This document shows positions 1 through 8,193 of a DNA stretch of 64,000 nucleotides, in pieces. The notes below the pieces were generated by a model. The model had not been told where the DNA came from. It saw only the letters and a program-made list of their open reading frames with translations, and ran no database searches. Origin of the DNA: an uncultured Owenweeksia sp. (GTDB lineage Bacteria; Bacteroidota; Bacteroidia; Flavobacteriales; Schleiferiaceae); contig CAKZRR010000038.1 in assembly GCA_937146805.1 (NCBI GenBank), forward strand, positions 99,885 to 163,884. Direction: 5' to 3'. Numbering within the stretch: the first letter of the stretch is position 1; each line of letters starts with the position of its first letter. The position numbers and the translations under genes were made by a program.

Positions 1-564
1 AAGGTGGAAAGTATAAAGGATGAGGTATCCTATGCAGTAACCCTAGACTCCACTGATATTAAAGCATTGGCTTCTCAAAACGTAAGTGAAATGGATGCCG
101 TGGTGGTTTCTATTGGAGCTAATTTTCAATGCCTTTTGCTAACTACTTTTGTGCTACAAGAGTTAAATGTGAAGCGCATTATAGTAAGAGCCCAAGGGCC
201 TACCCAGCGTAAAATTTTAGAAAAAATGGGCGTTACCGAAATACTTTCGCCTGAGGATGAAGTAGCCAGCAACATTGCCGAAAATTTAATGAACCCCAAT
301 GTACTTATGTGCATGGAATTGCCAGATGATTATGAAATTTTGGAGGTTAAATGTCCACCTGCACTGCACAACAGAACCTTGCAGGATATAGCCTTACGGG
401 AGAAATACAAGGTGAACCTGATAACCGTTTTGCAAACAAAAGAAAATGGCGAAATGCACATTGTGGGCGTACCACAGTCGGAAACCATTTTGCACTCACA
501 GGATTTAATTGTGGTGTTTGGCAAGACCGCCAACATTAACCGTTTTATGGATATTAACCAATAA
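1..564 (+). CDS. ktrA: Trk/Ktr-type potassium uptake regulatory protein, 5' truncated
   Basis: This is the C-terminal 187 residues of a cytoplasmic RCK protein that gates a Trk/Ktr potassium transporter by binding nucleotide. The frame is open from base 1, so the true start and the first Rossmann strand (glycine motif) lie outside the window; the GTG at base 4 is not a convincing start. Roughly residues 1-105 are the rest of an RCK_N (TrkA-N) domain and 108-187 an RCK_C (TrkA-C) domain ending in 'DLIVVFG', a typical TrkA-C strand. The membrane subunit would be expected just upstream. The next gene begins directly after the stop, suggesting cotranscription. Ktr rather than another RCK family is an inference. 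Confidence 0.8.
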   Translation, partial: KVESIKDEVSYAVTLDSTDIKALASQNVSEMDAVVVSIGANFQCLLLTTFVLQELNVKRIIVRAQGPTQRKILEKMGVTEILSPEDEVASNIAENLMNPNVLMCMELPDDYEILEVKCPPALHNRTLQDIALREKYKVNLITVLQTKENGEMHIVGVPQSETILHSQDLIVVFGKTANINRFMDINQ

Positions 565-1266
565 ATGAAACAGTTCTTTATAACCGGGACCAGCTCCGGC
601 ATAGGGCAATCATTGGCCAAAGCTGCCTTAGCAAATGGCGATTTAGTTCACGGCTATAGCCGAAGAAATAATTGGGAGCAAGCCAATTTTTATCATCATA
701 CAATTGATTTTAGTAAGCCAGGGGAATGCACGCGACTTCGGTTTGATGTAAACCCTGCGGCCAAGGAGTATATTTTGATAAACAATGCTGGCTGGCTAGG
801 TGAGGTAAAACCCTTAGCCGAAGTAAGCCCGGAAAACATGGCTCTGGCCCAACAAATTAATTTTGTTGCACCCAGTATTTTAAGCGCTCAATTTTTAAAA
901 CAAACAAAAGGACTTTCTCAAAAAATAAGTATCCTTCAAATTTCATCTGGAGCCGCCCAATATGCTGTGCCGGGTTGGAGTAGCTATTGCAGCAGTAAAG
1001 CCGCCCTAAATATGCTGGCTCGTAGCATCGCGGCAGAGTATCCGCAAGTGCGCAGTTTGGCCATTGCCCCTGGCATTGTTGACACCCCTATGCAATCCGA
1101 AATTAGAAGTTTAAACCCCGCTCATTTTACCGAAAAAGAGCGATTTATAAACTATCATAAAAACGGTGAGTTAAGCAGCAGCACAGCGGTTTCTGAAAAA
1201 ATTATGCAAGTAATCTATGATAAAATTACTCCTCCAGATTGTGTATTTTCGCTGAATAGCCTTTAA
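565..1266 (+). CDS. SDR family NAD(P)-dependent oxidoreductase
   Basis: A 233-residue classical short-chain dehydrogenase, cytosolic. Visible family motifs are the cofactor-binding 'TGTSSGIG' at residues 7-14, 'NNAG' in the middle, and the catalytic Ser plus YxxxK ('YCSSK'). After the active site comes 'PGIVDTPM', the usual loop following the catalytic helix. Length and motifs resemble the benzil/sepiapterin-reductase-like branch, but the substrate cannot be told from sequence. The ATG abuts the stop of the potassium regulator with no gap, and the next gene follows after 19 bases, so the three may form one transcript. No missing key residues were seen. Confidence 0.85.
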   Translation: MKQFFITGTSSGIGQSLAKAALANGDLVHGYSRRNNWEQANFYHHTIDFSKPGECTRLRFDVNPAAKEYILINNAGWLGEVKPLAEVSPENMALAQQINFVAPSILSAQFLKQTKGLSQKISILQISSGAAQYAVPGWSSYCSSKAALNMLARSIAAEYPQVRSLAIAPGIVDTPMQSEIRSLNPAHFTEKERFINYHKNGELSSSTAVSEKIMQVIYDKITPPDCVFSLNSL

Positions 1267-1285
1267 CTAACTTTCAATATTAATA

Positions 1286-1789
1286 ATGAAAAAAATTATC
1301 CCTTTTCTAATAACCAGTTTAGTGCTAAGTCTTTCATCATGTAAAGATGATAACAAATCTGGAACTCTTGATGACTCTTACACCGCTAGATTAGTGGGTG
1401 TTTGGACTTTAAAATCGGTAGATTACGAAGCTGATGTAAACCTTGCGGGAACTCCCATCCCTATTGCTGGAAGTGGTACAAGCCTTGACGGTTCTATTGC
1501 TTTTACGCAACAGCCCAACACCTACAAGTTAGATTTAAAATTTAACGCAGCCGTTGATCTTGGAGGAGGAGTGCCCATTCCCATCCCCATTGACGAGACC
1601 AGCCAAGGCACTTGGACAACCACTGCAGATGACAGTAAAATTATTGTTACCGATGACCAAGGGATGACCACCCTTTTTGAAGTGGTAACCAATGAAAGTA
1701 ACCGACAAGTGTTTAAAGGCACCATGACGCAGGACGCCCCCATTATTGGCAAAATAGACGTAGATGTAGTTTTAGAATTTACGCGATAA
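1286..1789 (+). CDS. Lipocalin-like lipoprotein
   Basis: A 167-residue predicted lipoprotein. It opens with a basic-hydrophobic signal peptide ending in a lipobox ('LSSC', Cys at residue 19), followed by a charged linker (KDDNKSG). The start of the mature domain, 'LVGVWTLKSVDYEAD', matches the opening strand of lipocalin-like domains common in Bacteroidota; the rest alternates short beta strands and turns. It is probably anchored in the outer membrane facing the periplasm or outside. Ligand and role are unknown. A strong terminator follows the stop codon, closing this transcription unit. Confidence 0.7.
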   Translation: MKKIIPFLITSLVLSLSSCKDDNKSGTLDDSYTARLVGVWTLKSVDYEADVNLAGTPIPIAGSGTSLDGSIAFTQQPNTYKLDLKFNAAVDLGGGVPIPIPIDETSQGTWTTTADDSKIIVTDDQGMTTLFEVVTNESNRQVFKGTMTQDAPIIGKIDVDVVLEFTR

Positions 1790-1808
1790 ACCCATTTATC
1801 TCATTTTT

Positions 1809-1850
1809 AAAGCCCGCTTTTTCACTTTCGAAAAAGCGGGCTTTGTATTT
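1809..1850 (+). terminator. Rho-independent terminator after the lipoprotein gene
   Basis: A perfect 15-bp inverted repeat (1809-1823 with 1830-1844) around a 6-base loop, GC-rich in its centre, with T-rich sequence after it. It lies 20 bases after the lipoprotein stop and before the carboxylase gene. Confidence 0.9.
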
Positions 1851-1927
1851 TTAGACGTGCCTTTTATGCCTTAATTTGCGCGTCTGAAAGCTTGGCGCTA
1901 AGCCTTTCAAAATATCCAGAAAATACC

Positions 1928-3469
1928 ATGCAAAATAAATTAGATCAGTTAGCCAATAAAATTGCCAAAGCCCAACTAGGTGGTGGTGAAAAACGAATTG
2001 AAAGCCAACATAATAAAGGAAAGCTTACCGCCCGTGAGCGCATTCATTTTTTGATGGATGAAGGAAGCTTTGAAGAAATTGGCATGCTGGTAACCCACCG
2101 CAGTACTGATTTTGGTTTAGACAAACAAAAGATTTTAGGCGATGGTGTGGTAACTGGTTACGGTACTGTTAACGGCCGTTTAACCTACGTTTTTGCGCAA
2201 GATTTTACCGTATTAGGTGGCTCTTTAGCCGAGGCACATGCCGAAAAAATTTGCAAGGTGATGGATCTTGCCATGAAAAACGGGGCGCCTATTTTAGGCC
2301 TTAATGATTCGGGTGGCGCGCGAATTCAAGAAGGGGTGGTTTCACTAGGCGGCTATGCCGATATATTTTACCGCAATACACTAAGCAGCGGTGTTATTCC
2401 GCAGCTATCGGCTATTATGGGGCCATGTGCTGGAGGGGCTGTTTATTCGCCAGCCCTTACCGATTTTATTGGCATGGTAGAAAACACCAGCTATATGTTT
2501 GTTACTGGACCCAACGTGGTAAAAACGGTTACGCATGAGGAAGTAACTTCAGAAGAATTAGGAGGTGCTTCAGCACACTCTACCAAATCGGGGGTAACCC
2601 ATTTTACCTTTCAAAATGAAATTGCATGCCTTAACGGGTTTAAAAAATTGCTGAGCTACATTCCGCAAAACTGCGAAGAAGATGCTCCAAGTTTACCCTA
2701 CACTTCGGGTGATGAAAACCGACCTGCCTTAAATGATATTATTCCGGCCAACCCCAACCAGCCTTACGATATTAGAGAGGTAATTAACGGAACAGTAGAT
2801 GGTGAAAGCTTTTTAGAAGTACACAAAGATTTTGCTGCCAATATAGTGGTAGGTTTTGCGCGCTTAGGCGGAAAATCCATTGGAATTGTAGCCAACCAAC
2901 CAGCCTATTTAGCAGGGGTTTTAGATATTGACTCGAGCACCAAAGCCGGCCGTTTTGTGCGCTTTTGCGATGCCTTTAACATTCCGTTATTAGTGTTTGA
3001 AGATGTGCCTGGATTTTTACCCGGTACCGACCAAGAGTGGAACGCCATTATTACCAATGGCGCCAAATTGCTCTATGCTTTTAGTGAAGCCACCGTGCCG
3101 CGTATTACCGTTATTACTAGAAAAGCTTACGGAGGTGCCTACGATGTAATGAACTCAAAACACATTGGTGCCGATATGAACTATGCTTGGCCTAGTGCCG
3201 AAATTGCCGTGATGGGTGCCAAAGGAGCGGCCGAAATTATTTTTAAAAATGAAATAAAAGCAGCCGATGATCCTGCCGCCAAACTAGCCGAAAAGGAACA
3301 AGAGTATGGCGATATTTTTGCCAACCCTTACCGTGCTGCAGCCCGTGGTTATGTAGATGAAGTAATTAAGCCCGAGCAAACCCGCCAAAAATTAATTAGG
3401 GCTTTTGCTATGCTGCAAAACAAGGCCGTAAAACTGCCTAAAAAGAAACACGGGAATATTCCTTTGTAA
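1928..3469 (+). CDS. pccB: Acyl-CoA (propionyl-CoA) carboxylase beta subunit
   Basis: A 513-residue biotin-dependent carboxyltransferase subunit that moves carboxyl from biotin to propionyl-CoA or a related acyl-CoA. The start chosen is the ATG at 1928 rather than an upstream in-frame codon at 1892, because it gives the standard family length and start. Visible motifs are 'GGSLAEAHAEK', the acyl-CoA oxyanion loop 'GARIQEGVVSLGG', 'GPCAGGAVYSPA', and the C-terminal 'AYGGAYDVMNSKH' with 'AWPSAEIAVMGAKGAAE'. All are typical of PccB/AccD5-type proteins. The biotin-carrying alpha subunit is not in the window. Substrate preference (propionyl versus methylmalonyl-type) is inferred from family resemblance. 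Confidence 0.93.
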   Translation: MQNKLDQLANKIAKAQLGGGEKRIESQHNKGKLTARERIHFLMDEGSFEEIGMLVTHRSTDFGLDKQKILGDGVVTGYGTVNGRLTYVFAQDFTVLGGSLAEAHAEKICKVMDLAMKNGAPILGLNDSGGARIQEGVVSLGGYADIFYRNTLSSGVIPQLSAIMGPCAGGAVYSPALTDFIGMVENTSYMFVTGPNVVKTVTHEEVTSEELGGASAHSTKSGVTHFTFQNEIACLNGFKKLLSYIPQNCEEDAPSLPYTSGDENRPALNDIIPANPNQPYDIREVINGTVDGESFLEVHKDFAANIVVGFARLGGKSIGIVANQPAYLAGVLDIDSSTKAGRFVRFCDAFNIPLLVFEDVPGFLPGTDQEWNAIITNGAKLLYAFSEATVPRITVITRKAYGGAYDVMNSKHIGADMNYAWPSAEIAVMGAKGAAEIIFKNEIKAADDPAAKLAEKEQEYGDIFANPYRAAARGYVDEVIKPEQTRQKLIRAFAMLQNKAVKLPKKKHGNIPL

Positions 3470-3481
3470 AACTGGAAGACC

Positions 3482-4975
3482 ATGACCAAAAACCGTATTC
3501 AACGAATTTTAAACATTTTTACTCTTTTACTACTCTTTCATTTTAGCTTATTTGGGCAAAACAATGGAGTACATGCTCATAAAAGTGAAGCCCTAAAATT
3601 TAGATTACCTCCGAATGTCCCTTCGGCTATTTTTGAAATGGGAAATTTTGTCTATTCCGTCCACTACAAAGGCAAGGCTATTCACCTCAGAAAGTTAGCC
3701 AAAACCGATCTTAGTTTGGTAGAAGAGTGGAAACTTAAAGACCCCGCCCTTTCAAAATTCACAATTTATAAGTTTCTATCCACCACCAAAACGGAAAGTG
3801 GCCTGAGTATTATGGCGCACGTTTATAATTCAAAAAGGAAGCAAGAGCATGTATTCAACGTGCAGATTACAGCTACTGGCGAAATACAAAATGCGAAAAA
3901 AGTTTTCTCTACAACCGAACATACGGGGTCTGTAAAAAGTATCGTGGAATATAAATCCCCTAATTCGCGAATTTCTGTTTTTTATATTGAAAAGTACAAC
4001 CAGGATGGAACGCGCAAACTTCCAGAGTTTGTTGCAGTAAGTGACCATTTAAACGTGATGTGGCGCGGTGTACCAACTGTAAAAGGCAATAGCAGAATGG
4101 CTTTTCTACCTATAAATATGACTGTAGATAATAAAGGTAATTTTTATATTCTAGGCTACGAAACTACTTCTGCCAAAATCAATTATAAGTCTCATCTAAA
4201 CTCAAACTATTTCATTGCTAAGTATTTTCAGGGCGAAAATACTGAGAAATACAATGTTGATAAACCTGAGCTAATTCTACATGGAGGCGGTATAGGCTTA
4301 AACCCTTCGGGCAATGTAATCTTTAGTAGCTTTTACTCCTTGGCGGAAAGTGAATCCTTAGACGGCACGTTGACCATAATTCTAGATAAGGGACTTCAAC
4401 AATTGAATCAACAGCAAACGGCATTTTCTGAAGATACCGTACAGAAACTTATGGCTATCCCTAATATGACGATGAGCAGCGATTTTAAACCCGCTGAGCA
4501 ATTTCATAATAACGGAAAAACTACTCTAGTAATGGAGTGCTACTCCAGTGGTTTACTTTACAGTTATGGCATTGCTTTATTTTTTGTTGAAATAGATTCC
4601 CAAAACGGACGGCTCATCAAAATGCAGTACGTTCCCAGTAATATAAGAATGGGGGATCAGTTTAAAATGTATTACTTAGAAAGAGAAGGAAATGATATTG
4701 ATGTGATTCAATTTGACATGAATTATAAATTGCTCGTTGAAGAGGGAATCGCTGTTAAAAAAAATATGTTTTCATCTTCTCTTGTTCACATAAAGCTCAA
4801 TGCATATGAAAAGCCAACGTACACCTTGCTTATTAATAAGGATACTTTTGGGAAATTTTTAAATTCATTTACTAGTCGTACAGTTAAGGATTCTGAACGC
4901 TCCTATTATGGGCTAGCACAGTATGGCGTAAATAAACTTGTGGTGTATAAGCATAACCTGCCCGATCCGAAATAA
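3482..4975 (+). CDS. Secreted protein of unknown function
   Basis: A 497-residue protein with an N-terminal signal peptide (hydrophobic stretch about residues 12-24, then 'FGQ'), so probably exported. No recognised domain was found. The body is beta-rich and contains 'DNKGNFYILGYE' and similar strand-turn repeats that suggest a beta-propeller; this is inference only. There is no visible T9SS 'YPNP' tail or lipobox. It follows the carboxylase gene by 12 bases but need not be functionally linked. The codon mix is visibly more A/T-rich than the flanking carboxylase gene, consistent with accessory status. Confidence 0.6.
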   Translation: MTKNRIQRILNIFTLLLLFHFSLFGQNNGVHAHKSEALKFRLPPNVPSAIFEMGNFVYSVHYKGKAIHLRKLAKTDLSLVEEWKLKDPALSKFTIYKFLSTTKTESGLSIMAHVYNSKRKQEHVFNVQITATGEIQNAKKVFSTTEHTGSVKSIVEYKSPNSRISVFYIEKYNQDGTRKLPEFVAVSDHLNVMWRGVPTVKGNSRMAFLPINMTVDNKGNFYILGYETTSAKINYKSHLNSNYFIAKYFQGENTEKYNVDKPELILHGGGIGLNPSGNVIFSSFYSLAESESLDGTLTIILDKGLQQLNQQQTAFSEDTVQKLMAIPNMTMSSDFKPAEQFHNNGKTTLVMECYSSGLLYSYGIALFFVEIDSQNGRLIKMQYVPSNIRMGDQFKMYYLEREGNDIDVIQFDMNYKLLVEEGIAVKKNMFSSSLVHIKLNAYEKPTYTLLINKDTFGKFLNSFTSRTVKDSERSYYGLAQYGVNKLVVYKHNLPDPK

Positions 4976-5079
4976 CCGTTTTTTATTTTGCTTTTAAAGT
5001 GTAAAATTTGAGACTAATCATTAACCGCAAATACGGTAAATATGCTTCTGTAAATATTGACTTTCTAAAACTATTATTC

Positions 5080-6342
5080 ATGCAAAAAAATTATTCCCTT
5101 TTCGCCTTCCTTTTATTGGTATTTATCTTTTCTGCTCAAACAGCCCTAGCCCAGTGTGCATCGGCAGCCAACATTGTTACCGTAATTACCAATGGTAAAA
5201 AATACCAAGTAGTTAAGGAAAATAAAACATGGGCCAGCGCAGCCAGTTGTGCAGTAAGCTTAGGCGGTTACTTGGTTGAAATAAACAGCCAAGCGGAGCA
5301 AGACAGCGTGTATCATGCCATTACTTCGGTGGCCAATGTAGCCAGTAATTACACCACAGTTAGTGATGGCGGTGGTATTGCTTACGTTTGGATAGGCGCC
5401 AGCGATGTAAACACCGAAGGCACTTGGATATGGAATGGCGATGGGGCCACCACGGGAACTACCTTTTTTACCGGGCAAGGGTCTGCCGGAACTAACAACG
5501 GAGCCGTGGTAAACAGCCTTTACAATAATTGGGGAGGTACCTCTGCTGGACCAACCACTAAAGAACCCGATAACTTTTCAAACAACCAAGATGCGGCTGC
5601 TATTGCCTTAGCGGGATGGCCTGCTTTTAACCCCGGCTTTTTAGGTGTGGCCAATGAGTGGAATGACATTAACGCCACCAACAGCATCTACTTTGTAGTA
5701 GAGTTTGATTGCAGCAAATCATCTAGTAGCGTTACGGATTCGGCCTGTGGTAGTTATACCGTTCCGAGTGGAGACGAAACCTACAACAGCAGTGGTGTTT
5801 ATATGGACACGGTGCTAAACTCCAACGGCTGCGATAGCGTGCTTACCATTACCCTAACTATTACTAATTTAGACACCAATGTAAGCCAAAATAGTGTGCT
5901 GCTTAGCGCGAATGATTCTACCGCTAGCAGCTACCAGTGGTTAGATTGCAACAATGGTTTTGCCATGATTACAGGGGCTACCAGTAAAAGTTATACCGCT
6001 ACCAGCAATGGTAGTTATGCCGTTATACTAAACAAAAATAACTGCAGCGATACCTCCGCCTGTAAAACGGTAAATGATGTTTCGTTAGCAAAAGCGATAA
6101 GCTTAACCCAGGCCCAGTTGTTTCCCAATCCTACAAACGGTAGTTTTACTCTAAATCTTGGAACACCTTTGCACCACTTTCACATTCGGGTGAAAACCCT
6201 AAACGGCCAAACGCTAAGCCAACAGTATGTGGACAAAGGCCTGCAAGTGCCTTTAAAACTTAACCAACCGGCTGGCTTATACCTTTTAGAAGTGGTGAAA
6301 GACAACCAAACGTTGCATACTCTAAAACTTTTAATTAACTGA
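5080..6342 (+). CDS. Secreted C-type lectin domain protein with T9SS sorting domain
   Basis: About 420 residues when started at the ATG at 5080; the longer frame from a TTG at 5008 would put 24 residues before an excellent signal peptide ('FAFLLLVFIFSAQTALAQ'). After cleavage, residues about 42-211 resemble a C-type lectin fold: 'TWASAASCAVSLGGYLVEI', 'VWIGASDVNTEGTW', 'EWNDI...YFVVEFD'. A linker with 'CGSYTVPSGD' follows, a repeat common in Bacteroidota surface proteins. The last roughly 75 residues are a T9SS type A sorting domain starting 'LFPNPTNGSFTL'. It is predicted to be exported and anchored or released at the surface, perhaps binding sugars or another ligand. Confidence 0.85.
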   Translation: MQKNYSLFAFLLLVFIFSAQTALAQCASAANIVTVITNGKKYQVVKENKTWASAASCAVSLGGYLVEINSQAEQDSVYHAITSVANVASNYTTVSDGGGIAYVWIGASDVNTEGTWIWNGDGATTGTTFFTGQGSAGTNNGAVVNSLYNNWGGTSAGPTTKEPDNFSNNQDAAAIALAGWPAFNPGFLGVANEWNDINATNSIYFVVEFDCSKSSSSVTDSACGSYTVPSGDETYNSSGVYMDTVLNSNGCDSVLTITLTITNLDTNVSQNSVLLSANDSTASSYQWLDCNNGFAMITGATSKSYTATSNGSYAVILNKNNCSDTSACKTVNDVSLAKAISLTQAQLFPNPTNGSFTLNLGTPLHHFHIRVKTLNGQTLSQQYVDKGLQVPLKLNQPAGLYLLEVVKDNQTLHTLKLLIN

Positions 6343-6347
6343 TTACC

Positions 6348-6803
6348 ATGAGAATAAAAGCCAATAATCCCGAAGAGTATATTGCCCAATTAGCGGATGA
6401 CCGTAAAGAGGCGATAAACGGTTTACGCAAAGTAGTGCTGGATAACCTGCCTCCCAATTTTGAAGAGTGTATGAACTATGGTATGTTGGGCTATGTAGTG
6501 CCGCACAGTGTATACCCTCCGGGTTACCATTGCAATACCGAGCTGCCTTTGCCTTTTATGAATTTGGCCAATCAAAAAAACTTTATTGGGGTGTACCACT
6601 TGGGTATTTACGCTATTCCTGAGTTATACGATTGGTTTGTGGAAGAGTATGGCAAGCGTGTAAAAACTAAATTAGATATGGGTAAGAGCTGTATTCGTTT
6701 AAAAAAGATGGATCAAATTCCTTTTGATTTATTTGGCGAGCTAGCTTCTAAACTTACCGCCCAGCAATGGATTGATGTGTACGAAGCCAAGCTAAAAAGG
6801 TAA
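6348..6803 (+). CDS. DUF1801 domain protein
   Basis: A 151-residue cytosolic protein matching the DUF1801 family (YdhG/YobT-like fold). Typical features are the early 'PEEYIAQL', 'EECMNYGM' and later 'FIGVYHLGIY' segments and the Lys-rich end ('MGKSCIRLKKMDQIP'). Proteins of this fold are small single-domain proteins of unclear biochemical role. It starts 5 bases after the lectin gene and ends 1 base before the acetyltransferase start, so translation of the latter is likely coupled. Confidence 0.8.
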   Translation: MRIKANNPEEYIAQLADDRKEAINGLRKVVLDNLPPNFEECMNYGMLGYVVPHSVYPPGYHCNTELPLPFMNLANQKNFIGVYHLGIYAIPELYDWFVEEYGKRVKTKLDMGKSCIRLKKMDQIPFDLFGELASKLTAQQWIDVYEAKLKR

Positions 6804-6804
6804 A

Positions 6805-7230
6805 ATGCCCAAGCTGCTACTTTTAAGTGAAGTTCATATTCCCCTATTAATGGAATGGGCGTTAGAACTTAATAAAGTGGATAGTTACGAAGTGCAACGA
6901 GCTAGGCTAGAAAAAATGTTTACCTACCCTACTTACCGTTGCTTTGGCTTTTTTGATAAAGAGGAGCTACTCGGCTATAGCGGCAGCTGGACTACCGAAA
7001 GGTTGTACTCTGGTAAGCAGTTAGAGTTGGATCATGTACTTATAAACCCTGCACTAAGATCTAAGGGTTATGGTGGTCAATTTTTAGAGGCGCTTCAACA
7101 ATGGGCGCTAAACCACGATTATCAAACCATAGAATTAAACAGCTACTTGGAAAACCGCAGGTCGCACGATTTTTATAAAAACCTAGGCTTTCGCAAGCTG
7201 GGTTTTCACTTTCAGAAAAAAATACAATAA
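6805..7230 (+). CDS. GNAT family N-acetyltransferase
   Basis: A 141-residue GNAT enzyme expected to transfer an acetyl group from acetyl-CoA to an amine. Motif A with the pyrophosphate-binding loop is visible as 'LRSKGYGGQFL' after the 'LELDHVLINP' strand, and the terminal 'NRRSHDFYKNLGFRKLGFHF' is the usual motif B ending. The substrate is unknown. It begins one base after the DUF1801 stop, so the two form a coupled pair, and a bidirectional terminator follows. Confidence 0.88.
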   Translation: MPKLLLLSEVHIPLLMEWALELNKVDSYEVQRARLEKMFTYPTYRCFGFFDKEELLGYSGSWTTERLYSGKQLELDHVLINPALRSKGYGGQFLEALQQWALNHDYQTIELNSYLENRRSHDFYKNLGFRKLGFHFQKKIQ

Positions 7231-7261
7231 AGCCCGCCTATCAAAGGGTAAGGCGGGCTTT
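7229..7261. terminator. Bidirectional terminator between convergent genes
   Basis: An 11-bp perfect inverted repeat (7229-7239 with 7251-7261) flanked by A-rich and T-rich ends, placed between the acetyltransferase gene (+) and the TPR gene (-). Its arms overlap the acetyltransferase stop codon. It could serve both strands. Confidence 0.75.
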
Positions 7262-7269
7262 AAGCAATA

Positions 7270-7770
7270 TTAAGCCGCGCGTTTCTTTTGCGCTTTTAAC
7301 TTGGTTTTTACTCGGCTCAGTGCTAAGTTCCACCTTTCTTGTTCATCAGTACAAATTACCTGCATTAAGGCTTCTTTTAAATAGGCCTTGGCCAATTTTA
7401 ATTGATGTTGTTTTTCTAAAATCAAGGCCATGTTTCCTAAAATAATGCTTTGATTTACAGTAGGTAAGCGCTGGCAATACACCAACACCTGTTGAGCCTT
7501 TTTGAGTTTTCCGGTAGTAATGTAAAGCGTTACCAAGTTTTCGTAGGCACAGGCATATTCCGAATCTGCATTAATGGCATTTTCAAAATAGGTTTCGGCT
7601 AATGCGTAGTTTTTTAAACTGTATAATTGTAATTTACCCATAAGGCAATTGGCGGCTGCATGGTTTTGTTCGTAGCTTAAGGCATAGATTAAATTTTCCA
7701 TGGCCTCGCTCAACTCCCATGGGTAGTTTTCGAGGGCTTTTAAATAGTATGTTTCGGCTAAAGTGGCCAT
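7270..7770 (-). CDS. Tetratricopeptide repeat protein
   Basis: A 166-residue protein built of helical TPR-like units: 'AAANCLMGKLQLYSLKNYAL', 'ACAYENLVTLYITTGKLKKA', 'GNMALILEKQHQLKLAKAYL'. The spacing and the small/large residue pattern (A8, Y11, A20, A27 type) fit TPRs, so it is likely a protein-protein interaction adaptor. It has no signal peptide and is probably cytosolic, with a basic C-terminus. It is the only reverse-strand gene here; its upstream region carries an attenuator-like structure at 7871-7944. Partner unknown. Confidence 0.75.
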   Translation of the reverse strand: MATLAETYYLKALENYPWELSEAMENLIYALSYEQNHAAANCLMGKLQLYSLKNYALAETYFENAINADSEYACAYENLVTLYITTGKLKKAQQVLVYCQRLPTVNQSIILGNMALILEKQHQLKLAKAYLKEALMQVICTDEQERWNLALSRVKTKLKAQKKRAA

Positions 7771-8193
7771 GATAGATTGTCTTAAATAATTAAAAAATAG
7801 TGGGAAAACCCAAGCCTGTATAAGTTTTAAACCGTGTTAAACACGATGGACAGAAAGGCGGTATTTGGGCAAAAAAAATCCCGACCTAATTAAGACCGGG
7901 AGCGAATACAAGTATTGCGAAGCAATGAGATTTAGCTCTCCGGTATAAAGTAAAAATGGATTTGTGGATTATCTGAAAAACGCATATTCGCTCGCTTTAA
8001 AATTTGAAGCGGCAAAACACATTTAATTTTGCCTCTTTACAAAGAGGGATTGAATAACAGCGACCTAGTAAAACGTTAACGGGCGCTTTCACTTAGTTAA
8101 GGGATTGCAAGATTGGAGGCAATATTGCTTTTTATGGGAATCTTTTCCTTGCAATAAATTCTTACCTTTATTCACCCAAATAACCACCCTGTT
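7771..8193. other. 423-base intergenic region rich in hairpins
   Basis: No ORF with coding character was found. The region holds several perfect short inverted repeats: 7914-7918 with 7922-7926, 8012-8017 with 8027-8032, 8032-8038 with 8041-8047, and 8104-8108 with 8119-8123. On the reverse strand there is also a hairpin plus eight Ts (7871-7901). It could encode a structured leader or small RNA. The last 50 bases are duplicated upstream of the second paralog (about 10795-10826). Confidence 0.5.
7871..7944 (-). promoter_or_regulatory. Attenuator-like leader upstream of the TPR gene (candidate)
   Basis: Read on the reverse strand, 7935-7944 (ACCGGAGAGC) can pair with 7895-7903 (GCTCCCGGT) with one bulge, enclosing a small hairpin (7914-7926). 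The same 7897-7901 segment can instead pair with 7879-7883, giving a hairpin directly followed by eight Ts (7871-7878). Two mutually exclusive pairings ending in a terminator is the layout of a transcription attenuator or riboswitch. The TPR start codon lies about 100 bases downstream. No known riboswitch class was recognised. The alternative is a terminator for a reverse-strand small RNA. Confidence 0.4.

Noticed and set aside
5008..5079. TTG start of the lectin protein
   Set aside because: Would place 24 residues before a perfect signal peptide.
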